Source of the DNA: Apium graveolens
Taxonomy: Eukaryota; Streptophyta; Magnoliopsida; Apiales; Apiaceae
DNA: 64,000 bases
NCBI RefSeq assembly: GCF_009905375.1
Contig: NC_133657.1
Location: 66,621,233-66,685,232, forward strand
Direction of reading: 5' to 3'
Both the position numbers and the translations under genes were made by a program. Below the pieces are notes generated by a model. The model had not been told where the DNA came from. It was given only the letters and a program-made list of their open reading frames with translations, and made no database searches. Numbering within the stretch: position 1 is the first letter of the stretch; each line of letters starts with the position of its first letter. Positions 33,886 through 45,600 of the stretch are shown here, piece after piece.

Positions 33886-36800
33886 TGTAACGACCGAGGA
33901 ATTACGCTTGTATGATATTATAATAATGATAAATTATGTGTATTATTATGTGATTAAATGTGTTAAGTCGTTAAACCATAACTGCTATGTGTTATGTGTT
34001 GGCTGTTTTGATCCAAACGTGTTTTGGGTATTTATTGAGCGTTTTATCGTCAGTTATATATATTATATTAAAACCTGTACAGCTCAAAATTATGTTTTAA
34101 AAGCCCGTATTTCAAACAAAATCATTGGCTCTATTTTATTAAAAATGCCCTATACCATATCGCTATTCTGAACCCCTAGACGTTTTACAAATTGACCTTT
34201 TTTCGCGAAAAACGACTTTTCCGGACCCCTTCGGGTATCAAAAACCCCACAAAAATTATATTTTTATTTTTATATGATCATGAAATTATCATATATCATT
34301 TTTCTTTGTATTTTTGTAATTTTCACAATTTTTGGGAATTTTTAGTATTTATTTTGTAATTATTGGATATTTAAAAATTCAATATTAATACCCAAAAATT
34401 ATAAAAATTGGGGCCAAATATTTTTATTAGGAGTATAATTAGACCCTTAATTTTACTTAGGGGTATTATTTTCATAAATATAAATACCTGATTTATTAGT
34501 AATTAAATCAGTTAATTATACAGAAAAATCAGAAAATAAAAAGAAAAAGAAAAAGGAATTAGGGTTAGGGTTTCTGTGAAGAACAGGGCAGGAGGATCAA
34601 TCGCGATTTTGAAGGTGATTCCGAAAATCAAATCGAGCGTGTAAGTAGTCAAATTGAAGCTGGTGATTCGTAGTTTCTGATTATGTACATGATTTTGTTG
34701 TTGGATTACTTGAATTTAATTTTGTATTTTCGGGTTTATTTCGTGAATTCAGGTTTTTGTTTTTGATTGATTGTTTGATGATTTCGTTGCTACGAGCGTT
34801 TAGATCGTCGATTATGGAGTCATTTGGCACCGGTTTCACTCGATTTGGTGTCCATTTCGAGCTCGCCGGAGTTTCGCCGCCGCCGCCGTGTTCATCCCGT
34901 TTCCAGCCGTTGTGGTCGACGAGGACGAAGGAGAAAGGAAGGGAGAGCATCGTTTTGTTGCTGGGTTTCAAAAACACAGAAGATGCGAACTGGAATCAAG
35001 TGTTTTCGTCTCGCCGGAATCAAACGCCGGCGTCGGGTTCTGGGTTTTTGGCCGGTGTTCTTCCCGACCCGTTTGGGTTGGGGACGACCCGGTTTGCAAC
35101 CCGGAAACGACCCGGGTTTGATCCCCTCAAACCCTGAATCCATTTCCAAATTTTGTTTCTGGATTTTCTATTATTTAATTTATATTTTATAAATCAGAAA
35201 ATTATTTTAATAATTCTAAAAAAATTAATTAAAAATTAGTTTGATATTCTGAAAAATAATATTTATAATTTCTGATTTATTTTATTAAATTATAAATTCG
35301 AATTTATTTATTTAATTAATTATTTAATTATTTATCTAATTATTTATTAATTATCTAATTAATTAATAATTGGGTAATTAATTAATAATTAGGTAATTAA
35401 TTAGTAAATAAGGATTAGGAATAATTAAGTGAGGTAATTAATAATCTAATAATTAGTTAATAGTGCGAATAATGATTCGATAATTAGAATTATTATTTGA
35501 GCGTTAGTTATTCGAATAATATTGTGATAATTATTCGTATCGTATAATAGTTATCGGTAATTATCTGTTTAGCGAATCGTATGAGTTTCAATAATAATAG
35601 AATAGTTCGGTAATTAGGCGAGAATCGCGAGTAGCTCGTAGTTATACGAGTGATTAATCGTTAAGTTGGTCTATAATTCGAGTAATTCGTAGTTATTTGA
35701 TAAATAGCGTATCGGTTAATTAAATCGATTGATTATTTGTAAATAATCGATCTGATCGAATAAGTAATAATAATTTGTAATAAATAATAATAATTCTAAT
35801 AATTAGGGATTAGTTATTTTAAAATACAATAATTATTAATTAATTATTTAAAAATATGATTAAGAATTGTTTAATTATAATTAATTATTAATCAATTAAA
35901 TCTTGTTTAATTCTTAATAATTCAACCGTTAGTCCGATTTGAGCGAAACGAAGACCCCTAGATTCAGAAAAATAAGACGAATCCAATAAAAATAGTTGTA
36001 AGTTAAAATTTCTTCCGAAAGAAAGTGGTTTGGTGATAATTGATAGTTTGTAGGTCCTAGTAGGAGTATAATTGAGCCGAATAAATCCCGAAAAATTATA
36101 ATAAAATCAGATAAGACTAGTAATGCAGGTATAAGTCTAGAATTGATTCTAAAAATAATTATAAATCTAGAAATTAATTATGTGCTTTATGTGCTACGTG
36201 CTTTATGTGATTATGTGAACCTATGTGCTGTATAAATATATGTGTATATATACGAGTCAGATAGAAACGCATGGGTAGACTGATAAGGTTGCGTGTTATC
36301 AATTCAAGATACACGTATATAGTAAGTTATCTAAATGCCTATCTTTCCATGATTTGTTCAGTGTTAGCAAGGCCAAGCAAGCTAGGGTTAGAAGGCAGTG
36401 AGTTAAACCAGGTTAAGTACGCGCAAGGCAAGTTTTCCCCCTATTTTAAATTCAGAATAGTGATTTATATTTCTTTTCTATCGTATCAGTTATCTTTGAT
36501 AATCATTGTTCATATACACTGTTACCCATTTATTATTGCTTGTTTCCAATTTCATTTCAATTCTTGATTTACCCAATTTATTGAATTCCCTGTTCATATT
36601 TCAATTCCTTTACCCTTGTTACATATACTCTGGTATATCCTGGTGTTGGGATATATCAATAGCATTCCGATTGTTCCGGATGCTAAGCCTTGGACTGGAT
36701 GGTTACTATACGGGCTGGGTTTTACCCAGACCATTATTTAATAGGCCATAGTTGCCTGAGTACTCCTTATGTTGGTTGGGTCTATGCAGTTGGGTATAGA

Positions 36801-37294
36801 TCCGCACTATATTCTAACTGATCAGCAGGTTATAGTGCATATGTTGGTTCTTGTTTCCAGTCTTGTTCATTTGGTACTCACCATCATTGGCAAATTACTA
36901 TTCTATACAGATTCAGATGGTTGTTCCAACCAGCAGCTTATTGTTTCACTCATTTCTCTTTCTTTATACTATATATATTGTTGCAGGCTTGTTGAGCAAT
37001 TTTAGCTCATCCCTTTTTATTGTTACTCCTATTGTTTTACAGTTAAGGTAGAGAATGAAACCCATCAGAACCCGCATAGTCAAGAAGCGAGTCAAGCAGC
37101 GGGACCCTCTTATACCCAGAGTGTTCCTTCCTATTCCCGAAGAGAGCTTTGAATTGCCAGATCAGGTGTAGCAGGATAAGTAGTAATGTTGGGTTGAATA
37201 AAAGTCTTGTAGTTTGAATAAAAGTTGTGTAGTGAGACTGTAGATAGAATAAAGTTTTGTAACAAAGAGAGTTCTTGAGACAGGTTTTATTTAG
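33886..37294 (+). repeat. 3' LTR of Tekay-1, first part
   Basis: It is nearly identical to 24275-27687 of the 5' LTR. It is broken at 37294/37295 by Copia-B, whose target-site duplication tttag lies at 37290-37294 and 56499-56503. TATA at 34479-34486 and telo-box at 34559-34573 are conserved. Confidence 0.93.
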
Positions 37295-38383
37295 TGTTGG
37301 ATTTTTAACGCAGCGGGGGCATGGCAAAACACTTTTACATATACAAAATCCAAATAAAAGCATATAAATCGTGAATAAAAATTCGAGGGATCGAATCTAA
37401 CCTTTAAAAATATTAATCGGAGACAACGATCAGAGATCCTTAGCAGTTGCTCCTCAAGTGTGAAGCACTCCACCGGTATCCACCAAGAAAATGACTTTTA
37501 GGGAGGAGGAAGGAGGTGGAGAGAATTGGGTTTTCCAAACTTTTTGGGTTTTCGGGTTTGATGTGGGTTAGAATAAAATAGGGTCTATAATAGTGTATTT
37601 ATAGGCAAAATTTTCAGCTGAAATTTTCCCATAAATATTATTATTATTATCCCATTTATTATTCTCATTAATAATTAAAACACCTTTTAATCATTAATCC
37701 TTTTTCTAAACACTTTAGAAATAATTCTCTCTCTTGATTTAATTTCCAAAAATTAAATCCTTTAATTAATAATATTAAGAACTTTTCTTAATTAATTTAT
37801 AATCAATTAAATCTCATTTAATCAATTATTAAATTTTCCAATTAATTATTTATTTCATAAATAAATAATTATTAGCCATTATTAATTAATTCCTCCACCA
37901 TTAAATCATTCTCTTTTTATGGTGTGACCCTGTAGGTTCAATATTAAGCCGGTAGTAGAAATAAATAATAATAAAACTATTTTATCATTATTTATATAAA
38001 TTCTCTAATTTATTAAATATGATTAATTAATTAATCACATTTATTCTACATCGTAAGTGATACTTCTCAACATATCGCGACTATCCGGATAATATGAATT
38101 CACTGCTTAGAATACCAAGAACCTGTCAGTGAATAGTTACCGTACAATAAACTCCTTCTACCCTACAATGTCCCGATTAAATACAAGGCATGGATCTCAT
38201 GTCAAGCCTATCTAATTCAATCACTTGCTTACCATTTACTATGCGTAGTTCTATGCAAATTAGAAACTCCTTTCTAATTTCATTCACTCTGGCCAGAGAT
38301 TCCTGAACTAGCATAAGTGGATCAGCCTTGAACATTCGCTTCCTTCACTGGAAGGGGTAGATCCTTTATTGATCATACACTAT
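37295..38383 (-). repeat. 3' LTR of Copia-B, first part (distal piece)
   Basis: The plus strand starts TGTTGGATTTTTAACGCAG, matching the right LTR from 54823. It is interrupted at 38384 by Athila-B within ACTAT (38379-38383), which is repeated at 49577-49581. The minus-strand TATA CCTATAAATAC is at 37595-37605. Confidence 0.92.
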
Positions 38384-39845
38384 TGTTAGGGCGAAAACAT
38401 GCACTAATATTCACGCAAGTATACGCGTTCGCAAGTAATATAGAATACTTTCTAGTTCATTCCCTCAGAGACTCAGACTAAGTTATTGTCTAATTAAACT
38501 CACTCACCAATGTATGATTACTTCTCAATGTTAAGATAATAACACTTAAAATTGTTGATTAAATATTAACTATAATTACTACTTAATTAACCACTTAACT
38601 AACACTTCAATTTATCAATAATAAAACACTCATGAGATCATAACTTCATTATTACTTCCTTCTATAGCCATTGTTATTACCTTTAGCATGTGACAGTGAT
38701 GATATTAATCGAATAACACGGAACTGATAAAAGCCAACTTTCATTGTACTAATACCATTCTACCAAACATCCACAATTAAGATAGAAGTTGAATAGTCAT
38801 CAATTATGTTGAGTTCCTATATGTCTACAGAAATTGACAACACAACGATTTAAGCACAAGTTATTCCTTTTGATTACATAGGGCAAATAAAACTGTTAGA
38901 GTTACCCACTAATCATGCACAACGTACATGAACCTATGCTAGCATGGCAAGTTCTAAATCTCAAGATCCACCGTCGCTTCACAAGAGATTAACACCCTAT
39001 CTTATATGTTCGCGACGCACATAAGACGAATACGCACAACCAATACTAGATATCATGCAATCATCACACACTAAAGTATTAAACAATTAACTAAAGAATT
39101 CCATAATAAATCCATTGCAACCCCATGATCACGATTAGCCCATAATAGAACTTATCGCCATCATGGGTTCATATGAAATCATGATAAACAAACACAAGAA
39201 AATAATAACTAAACTAACTATATTAAAACAGAGTACGTCACAAGAGTAAATAAGTCAAAGCAAGAAAACTAGCATCCAACGTTACAACGAAACAAGAATC
39301 ACAAGAATATATGCTTCCTCTTCGTTGCAGTGTGCTAAATCGGTCTTCTTCCTTATCTCCTTCGCTTCTCGCGCAAAACACAATCTAAAACATAATCTCC
39401 TTCCTTCTCTATGTGAAAACGTCTCAAATCTACTTATATAATAGTCCCATAAAACTCAGATTACATAGAAGTTGGAAGCCAAACAGAAGTAGAAGTCTAA
39501 AATAATTTATCCTTTTCCCCGACCCTGCGCGGCCGCTCAGCATTTCTGCGCGGGCGCGCAAGGCTGCTGCGCGGCCGCTCAGCATTGCTGCGCGGGCGCG
39601 CAGGACCCTACTGGAAAAAATCCAGGTTTGCTCCGTTTCTTCACCGTAATCTGCTCATTCTTTTCCTCTCGCAATGGTGAACACATGCCAAGGCTTATTC
39701 TTGATGATTCCTCCTCCGAAATGCACTAATACCCTGAAATGCATAAACACTAGAAAAACGCATCAAATACACAAAATACTTGATTTCAAGACACCAATTT
39801 AATCCATTTTAATACGTTCTAAGTGGTATAAAATGCCACTTATCA
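38384..39845 (-). repeat. 3' LTR of Athila-B (1462 bp)
   Basis: The plus strand starts TGTTAGGGCGAAAACATG and ends GCCACTTATCA. On the minus strand it follows the polypurine tract directly. The GC-rich block lies at 39533-39603. It is the copy of 48115-49576. Confidence 0.95.
39533..39603 (-). repeat. GC-rich palindromic block in the Athila-B 3' LTR
   Basis: Two direct units of GCGCGGCCGCTCAGCAT followed by GCTGCGCGGGCGCGCA-type sequence occur in an AT-rich LTR. The copy in the other LTR is at 49257-49334, about 80 bp upstream (minus strand) of the TATA box at 49164-49175. Confidence 0.8.
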
Positions 39846-40990
39846 CACCCCCAAACTTAAATCGATGCTTGTCCTCAAGCGTCACAGACTCAAAACAAAT
39901 AAAAATATGCATGAATGCAATCTATATGAAAATACAACGATCCCTCTTACTACAATTAACCAACCAAATTGTCACGTCTCAACGAATGCAATTAGACAAC
40001 TAAAGATCAATAAACTCATGCAAACGGACATACAGCCAGAAACGTGGTGTGTGCATATGCTTAACAGATATGCTTCGGAACTAGACCAATTACTATGACT
40101 AGACTATCTTCAAGGCAATCCTACGATTATACAAAGAATAAAAATTCTAGGCACAAAGTGATATACAACACTACAAGAACTCTGGAGCTTACTACAGAAT
40201 TGTGCTTTTTATTTACAACTCAAATGCTTATTTGACCGTGCAATGAGTGAGGTCCACAAAAGACTTATACAATGGTATCCATGTAACGAGCGTTAGGTTA
40301 GCGGATCCCAGACTCTAAAAGCCTTAGGTCACTAGGCACAAAGTCCCCTAAGAACTTAATAACTCGAATACCAAAGAGCCCACTCTTGATCAATTATGCA
40401 ATTTTTTTTTTCTTTTCTGAGCAAGTGCGTTTCGCTCCATCTTGCTCAACCCTAGACTACTCGCATAACATGCGAGCCGACTACTAGCCATTTGACGCCT
40501 AGCCACAACTAGCAACAAATTCCATTTTTACTCCATTTTTTTTTCTTTTTCATGCCTTTACCACTAAGAACCTATTATCAAATTCTAAGCATAATGAATA
40601 GATTATCCTCGAAAATAATCAGATCATAACAACAATCTAGCCCTTAAGCATTCTCTAAGACTTAGTGAAAATACAAGTGCTTCTAGCATGCATATCAACC
40701 TACACAACTTAATATCACTTTAATGCTATCACTACACTCGCATCAATATCACAATTCAGTCGATAAATCATTGCAAAAGGGATCATGGTATATGCATGAG
40801 CTATATGATATGACAAACAAATAAAGCTATATAAAAAAAAACTATATGGCAAAAATTATGCAACTATATGAACTAACTATCATGAATATGCAGCTATATG
40901 ATACACACAAAATATTCCTTAACTACCACCCCCAAACTTAAAATCTTCACTGTCCCCGGTGAAGGTAGTAGAAAGGAACACAGGGTATAC
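39846..40990 (-). other. Athila-B 3' noncoding region with duplicated polypurine tract
   Basis: On the minus strand, TTTAAGTTTGGGGGTG occurs twice: at 40927-40942, just after the third ORF, and at 39846-39861, directly against the 3' LTR. Near the terminal copy is the hairpin-forming CGCTTGAGGACAAGCA (about 39866-39881). The rest is noncoding with A/T runs. Athila-A shows the same arrangement. Confidence 0.75.
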
Positions 40991-42163
40991 CTACTCGGAG
41001 TCATCATCATCAACACCCTCAGTGGGTGGAGTATCAGGCGGCGGGTATGCAGAGTCCTCACCAAAAACTGGCCACTGGATATCAGCTCCAAGGCCTCGAA
41101 AAACAGTCCCTAACGCAAGAGTGAGCTCCTGAGCAAACCTGCTCTGCGTCTCATACATGGCATCCATCCGCCGTGAAAGCCTCCTATACTGGGCATCACC
41201 CATCCCAGCACCCTCCTGAGCTCTCGAAGAGCCAGCCTCACCACGCCCTAGCCTAGCCATAGTAGCACCTCGTGCTGGACGTCCTCCTGGAAGACGATAA
41301 CCCAGCCCATGCTCCTCAGGCTCACCACCGGTCCACTCCTGCATCCCATTCAGAGTGCCAGAATCTATCGGAGCTGCTGGCAACTGCAACTGCTCATGAG
41401 CCGGCCAGTTCACTCCTACTGCTCGGCATAGCTTCGTAACCGTGGATGCATAAGGGATGTTCATATGCTTTGCTCCCCTCAAAAACTTCAGAATTCCTTG
41501 GTAAATAAACTCACCAAGGTCCACATAGTATTCCTTATTCAGAATTCCCCACAATAACTGTGCTCTCTCAACTGTGACCTCGTGTGCATGTGAAGAAGGC
41601 AAAATATTAGCACATATAAATGCATTCCATGCACGGGCATACCTGTTCATGGCGATCGTCGGAAAGTGACGATACTCATTATTGGCTGGACTGCGGTTCC
41701 AAACTGTGCCCGGTCGACAGAGAGTCGCACAAATCAAATCCAAGTCAAAATCCTCAGCAGTCTTTTCATTCCAGTTCTCCTCCTCGGGCTTCCTCTCTCG
41801 CTGTCCAATCACATGGCGAATCGCCGCAGGATGATAATCAACCGTCAGCCCACGAACTACAGAAAACCCATTCTTTTCAGCCTTCGCGTTCGCGTAGAAC
41901 TCGCGAACAACACTCATCGGTACTGCTTCGGGTGACTCACAAAAAGCTATCCACCCCTTCTCTGCAATCATGGGCAACAACTCACCATCCCTCCCTGATG
42001 GTAAAAACCCCCTCTCCTTCAGAATCGGCTTCCCCAACAGCCTAGTGTACTCCTCCTCCGCAGCTCTGTCAGTTAACCGAGGCCTTGCAGCAGTACCCCT
42101 TGATGAATCAGCAGTAGGAACTGTGATGCTGCTGTCAATAGTGCGTGCTCTCTTGGGTGCCAT
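40991..42163 (-). CDS. Athila-B third ORF: intact 390-aa plant transposon-protein-like ORF
   Basis: This is an intact ORF from ATG 42163 (MAPKRARTID) to 40991. A basic N-terminus is followed by a globular region at about residues 35-245 containing YTRLLGKPILKERGFLPS, VREFYANAKAEKNGF, YARAWNAFICANILPSSH and EVTVERAQLLWGIL. These blocks resemble the Putative plant transposon protein family (PF20167-like). A Gly/Arg-rich linker (about 280-325), a possible coiled coil (about 325-350) and an acidic tail ending DDDDSE follow. No signal peptide or transmembrane segment is visible, so envelope function is unlikely. It starts 443 bp after pol. A TATA box about 100 bp upstream of the ATG suggests separate transcription. 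Its molecular role is unknown. Confidence 0.8.
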   Translation of the reverse strand: MAPKRARTIDSSITVPTADSSRGTAARPRLTDRAAEEEYTRLLGKPILKERGFLPSGRDGELLPMIAEKGWIAFCESPEAVPMSVVREFYANAKAEKNGFSVVRGLTVDYHPAAIRHVIGQRERKPEEENWNEKTAEDFDLDLICATLCRPGTVWNRSPANNEYRHFPTIAMNRYARAWNAFICANILPSSHAHEVTVERAQLLWGILNKEYYVDLGEFIYQGILKFLRGAKHMNIPYASTVTKLCRAVGVNWPAHEQLQLPAAPIDSGTLNGMQEWTGGEPEEHGLGYRLPGGRPARGATMARLGRGEAGSSRAQEGAGMGDAQYRRLSRRMDAMYETQSRFAQELTLALGTVFRGLGADIQWPVFGEDSAYPPPDTPPTEGVDDDDSE

Positions 42164-42605
42164 TGATTTGTGAATAAAAGTGTGTAAGAACTGATTTTTG
42201 ATGTTTATGAGAGGGTTTAAGTGTAGGAAGTTTGTGGGAGATATGTAGGATAGGTGTATGTATATATAGGGTGTGGAGTAGGTTAAATTAGATTAGGAGT
42301 GGGGTTGAGGGATAAAATCATGGGGTAATGGGAAAAGAATTCGTGGGTTTATGTTCTGTGATGGGTTTTTTTTTTGTGTTTTTGTTTTGTTTTTTTTTTT
42401 CTGAACTGCAAAAAATTTTCTGGAACTCGACCCCTGCGGGCGCGCAGAGGGTCTCTAGAAATTTTTTTTTCCAGCCCCTGTTTTCTGATTTTTTTGTGTT
42501 TTTGGATAGGTTATTAACTTCTAAGGGTTCCTGTAACAACAATTCATGGGTTGCCTCCCACGCAGCGCTTCTTTTTTGTCATTAGCTTGACGTTCCGTAC
42601 CTTTC
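42164..42605 (-). promoter_or_regulatory. Athila-B spacer before the third ORF: GC block, TATA box, ATG-free leader
   Basis: On the minus strand a GC-rich stretch CCTCTGCGCGCCCGCAGGGG (42434-42453) is followed by CCTATATATAC at 42260-42270. A leader of about 70 bases before the ATG at 42163 contains no ATG. Athila-A has the same elements at the same distances although the surrounding sequence has diverged. An internal promoter is inferred; splicing from the genomic RNA is the alternative. Confidence 0.6.
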
Positions 42606-45600
42606 TCAAGTAGTCAACAAAATGGCACTAACCACCTCTCGGTTTGCCATGTCCCCATAGTAGTGCTTCAACCGCTGACCGTTAACCTTGAATGCTTGAT
42701 CCGAATCATTCTCAAAAATTTCCACCGCTCCATGTGGAAACACAGTTTTGACAATAAAAGGTCCAGACCACCTTGATTTCAACTTCCCAGGAAAAAGTCG
42801 AAGCCGAGAGTTGAATAAAAGAACTTGTTGCCCTGACACAAATAACTTAGGATGTAGCTTCCTATCGTGCCACCTCTTCACCTTTTTCTTATACATTTTG
42901 TTATTCTCGTACGCTTGCAGTCGAAATTCATCAAGTTCATTAAGCTGAAGCATTCTTTTCTTACCAGCTCCATCTAAATCCAGGTTCAATTTCTTCAATG
43001 CCAAGTAGGCCTTATGCTCAAGCTCCGCCAGTAGATGACATCCCTTACCGTACACCAACTGAAACGGTGACATCCCAAGTGGAGTTTTGTATGCTGTTCT
43101 GTAAGCCCAAACAGCTTCATCGAGCTTTAAAGACCAATCCTTCCTTGACGGACAAACAACCTTCTCTAGAATGCGCTTTATCTCTCTGTTAGACACTTCC
43201 GCTTGACCATTTGTTTGCGGATGATAGGCAGTAGCTACTCGATGATTCACATTATAACGCTGCATCATAGAAGTGAACTTACGGTTGCAAAAATGCGATC
43301 CTTCATCACTTATGATTACCCGAGGCGTTCCAAACCTTGTGAAAATTTGCTTATGAAGAAAATTTAGTACTACCTTTGCATCATTTGTCGGTAAAGCTTT
43401 AACTTCGACCCATTTTGAGACATAATCGACTGCCAGCAAGATGTACTGATTATTGCAAGACGCGATAAAAGGCCCCATGAAATCGATTCCCCACACATCA
43501 AAGACCTCGACTTCAAGCATCACATTTAATGGCATCTCATCCTTCCTTGACAAATTTCCCACTCTTTGGCAACGATCACACCTTAAAACAAACTGATGAG
43601 CATCCTTGAACAAAGTAGGCCAGAAAAAACCTGCTTGCAGAATACGAGCTGCCGTCTTCTCACCTCCATAGTGTCCACCATAAACCGTGGAATGGCAGTC
43701 TCGTAATATCCCCTCCGTCTCACAGAACGGGATACATCTCCTGATGATCTGATCAGCTCCCTGTCTAAACAAATATGGTTCATCCCACATATACCACTTC
43801 ACCTCATGCAGAAACTTCTTCTTTTGAGCGGATGTCAAATTAAGCGGTATTATATTGCTGACAAGATAGTTTACAATATCTGCAAACCATGGTTCTTCCT
43901 CCTGAATTGCAAACAACTGCTCATCCGGAAAAGATTCATTAATTAACGTCCTATCTTGTGAAGTAAAATCGGGATTCTCCAACCTGGAGAGATGGTCAGC
44001 TACTTGATTCTCGGTACCTTTTCTATCTTTGATCTTTAACTCAAATTCCTGAAGTAAAAGCACCCAACGAATGAGTCTCGGCTTCGAATCCTTCTTAGAA
44101 ACCAGATAGCGAATAGCTGCATGATCAGTGAATACTGTTACTGTCGTACCAAGCAGATAAGATCGAAATTTCTCAAAGCCAAAGACTATAGCCAAAAGCT
44201 CCTTCTCAGTAGTGGTGTAGTTCAATTGGGCCCCATTTAAAGTCTTACTCGCATAGTAGACCACATGGAAGAGATTTTTCTTGCGCTGTCCCAGAACTGC
44301 ACCTACCGCATAGTCACTCGCATTACACATCATCTCAAACGGTTCTGTCCAATCTGGTGCTGTAATAACTGGTGCCGTGATCAAACTCTCCTTGAGAGTC
44401 TCGAATGCTGCCAAACATTCATCATCAAATTTGAAAGGCACATCTTTCTCAAGTAAATTGCACAACGGCTTAGATATCTTTGAAAAGTCCTTGATGAATC
44501 GCCGATAAAAACCCGCATGACCGAGAAAACTACGGATTCCTTTCACCGAATTAGGTGGGGGAAGATTTTCAATGACTCCCACCTTGGCCTTGTCCACCTC
44601 CAGACCTTTGCTAGAGACCTTATGCCCAAGGATAATGCCTTCACGCACCATAAAATGACATTTCTCCCAATTAAGCACCAAATTAGTTTCCACGCATCTT
44701 TTGAGTACGGCGCACAGATTATTCAAACATTCATCATATGAGTGTCCAAAGACGGAGAAGTCATCCATGAACACTTCGACGTTATTTCCAATCATGTCAG
44801 AGTATATAGCCATCATACATCTCTGAAAGGTGGTCGGGGCGCCACATAACCCAAACGAAACTCTACGAAAAGCAAATGTGCCAAATGGACAAGTGAAGGT
44901 AGTCTTTTCCTGATCCTCTGGTGCAATACAAATCTGATTATACCCGGAATAACCATCCAGAAGACAAAAATACTCATGTCCCGCCAATCTGTCAAGCATT
45001 TGATCAATGAATGGGAGAGGGAAGTGATCCTTCCTTGTGGCTTTGTTCAATTTTCTATAATCCATGCATACTCTCCATCCTGTAACTGTTCGAGTAGGGA
45101 TGAGCTCATTCTTTTCATTTGCGACCACAGTGATACCTCCTTTCTTAGGTACACATTGCACGGGGCTCACCCACGAGCTATCAGAAATAGGATAAATGAT
45201 GCCTGCGTCTAGCCATTTCAGAATTTCTTTCTTCACCACCTCCTTCATGATCGGGTTCAGTCTTCGCTGCTGTTCCAGAGTTGGCTTACTACCTTCCTCT
45301 AACAGAATTTTATGCATACAATATGAAGGACTTATCCCCTTGATGTCTGCTATGGTCCATCCTATAGCCGATTTGAATTCTCTCAAAATCCTTAAGAGCT
45401 TGTCTTCCTCATTACCTGAAAGGTCAGCTGAAATAATAACAGGTAACGTAGATGAATCACCTAAAAAAGCATACCTCAAGTGTTCAGGTAATGGTTTGAG
45501 CTCCAAGGTAGGTGCTTCCTCTATTGATGGGTTGAGCTTCCCTTCAGCATTCTTAAGGTCAGAAGTACCAAGAGATTCAAATGGTATGTCGAGCTTTCGC

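Noticed and set aside
40991..42163. Athila-B third ORF as a viral envelope protein
   Set aside because: No signal peptide, no hydrophobic membrane segment and an acidic C-terminus. The sequence blocks look like the plant transposon-protein family instead.
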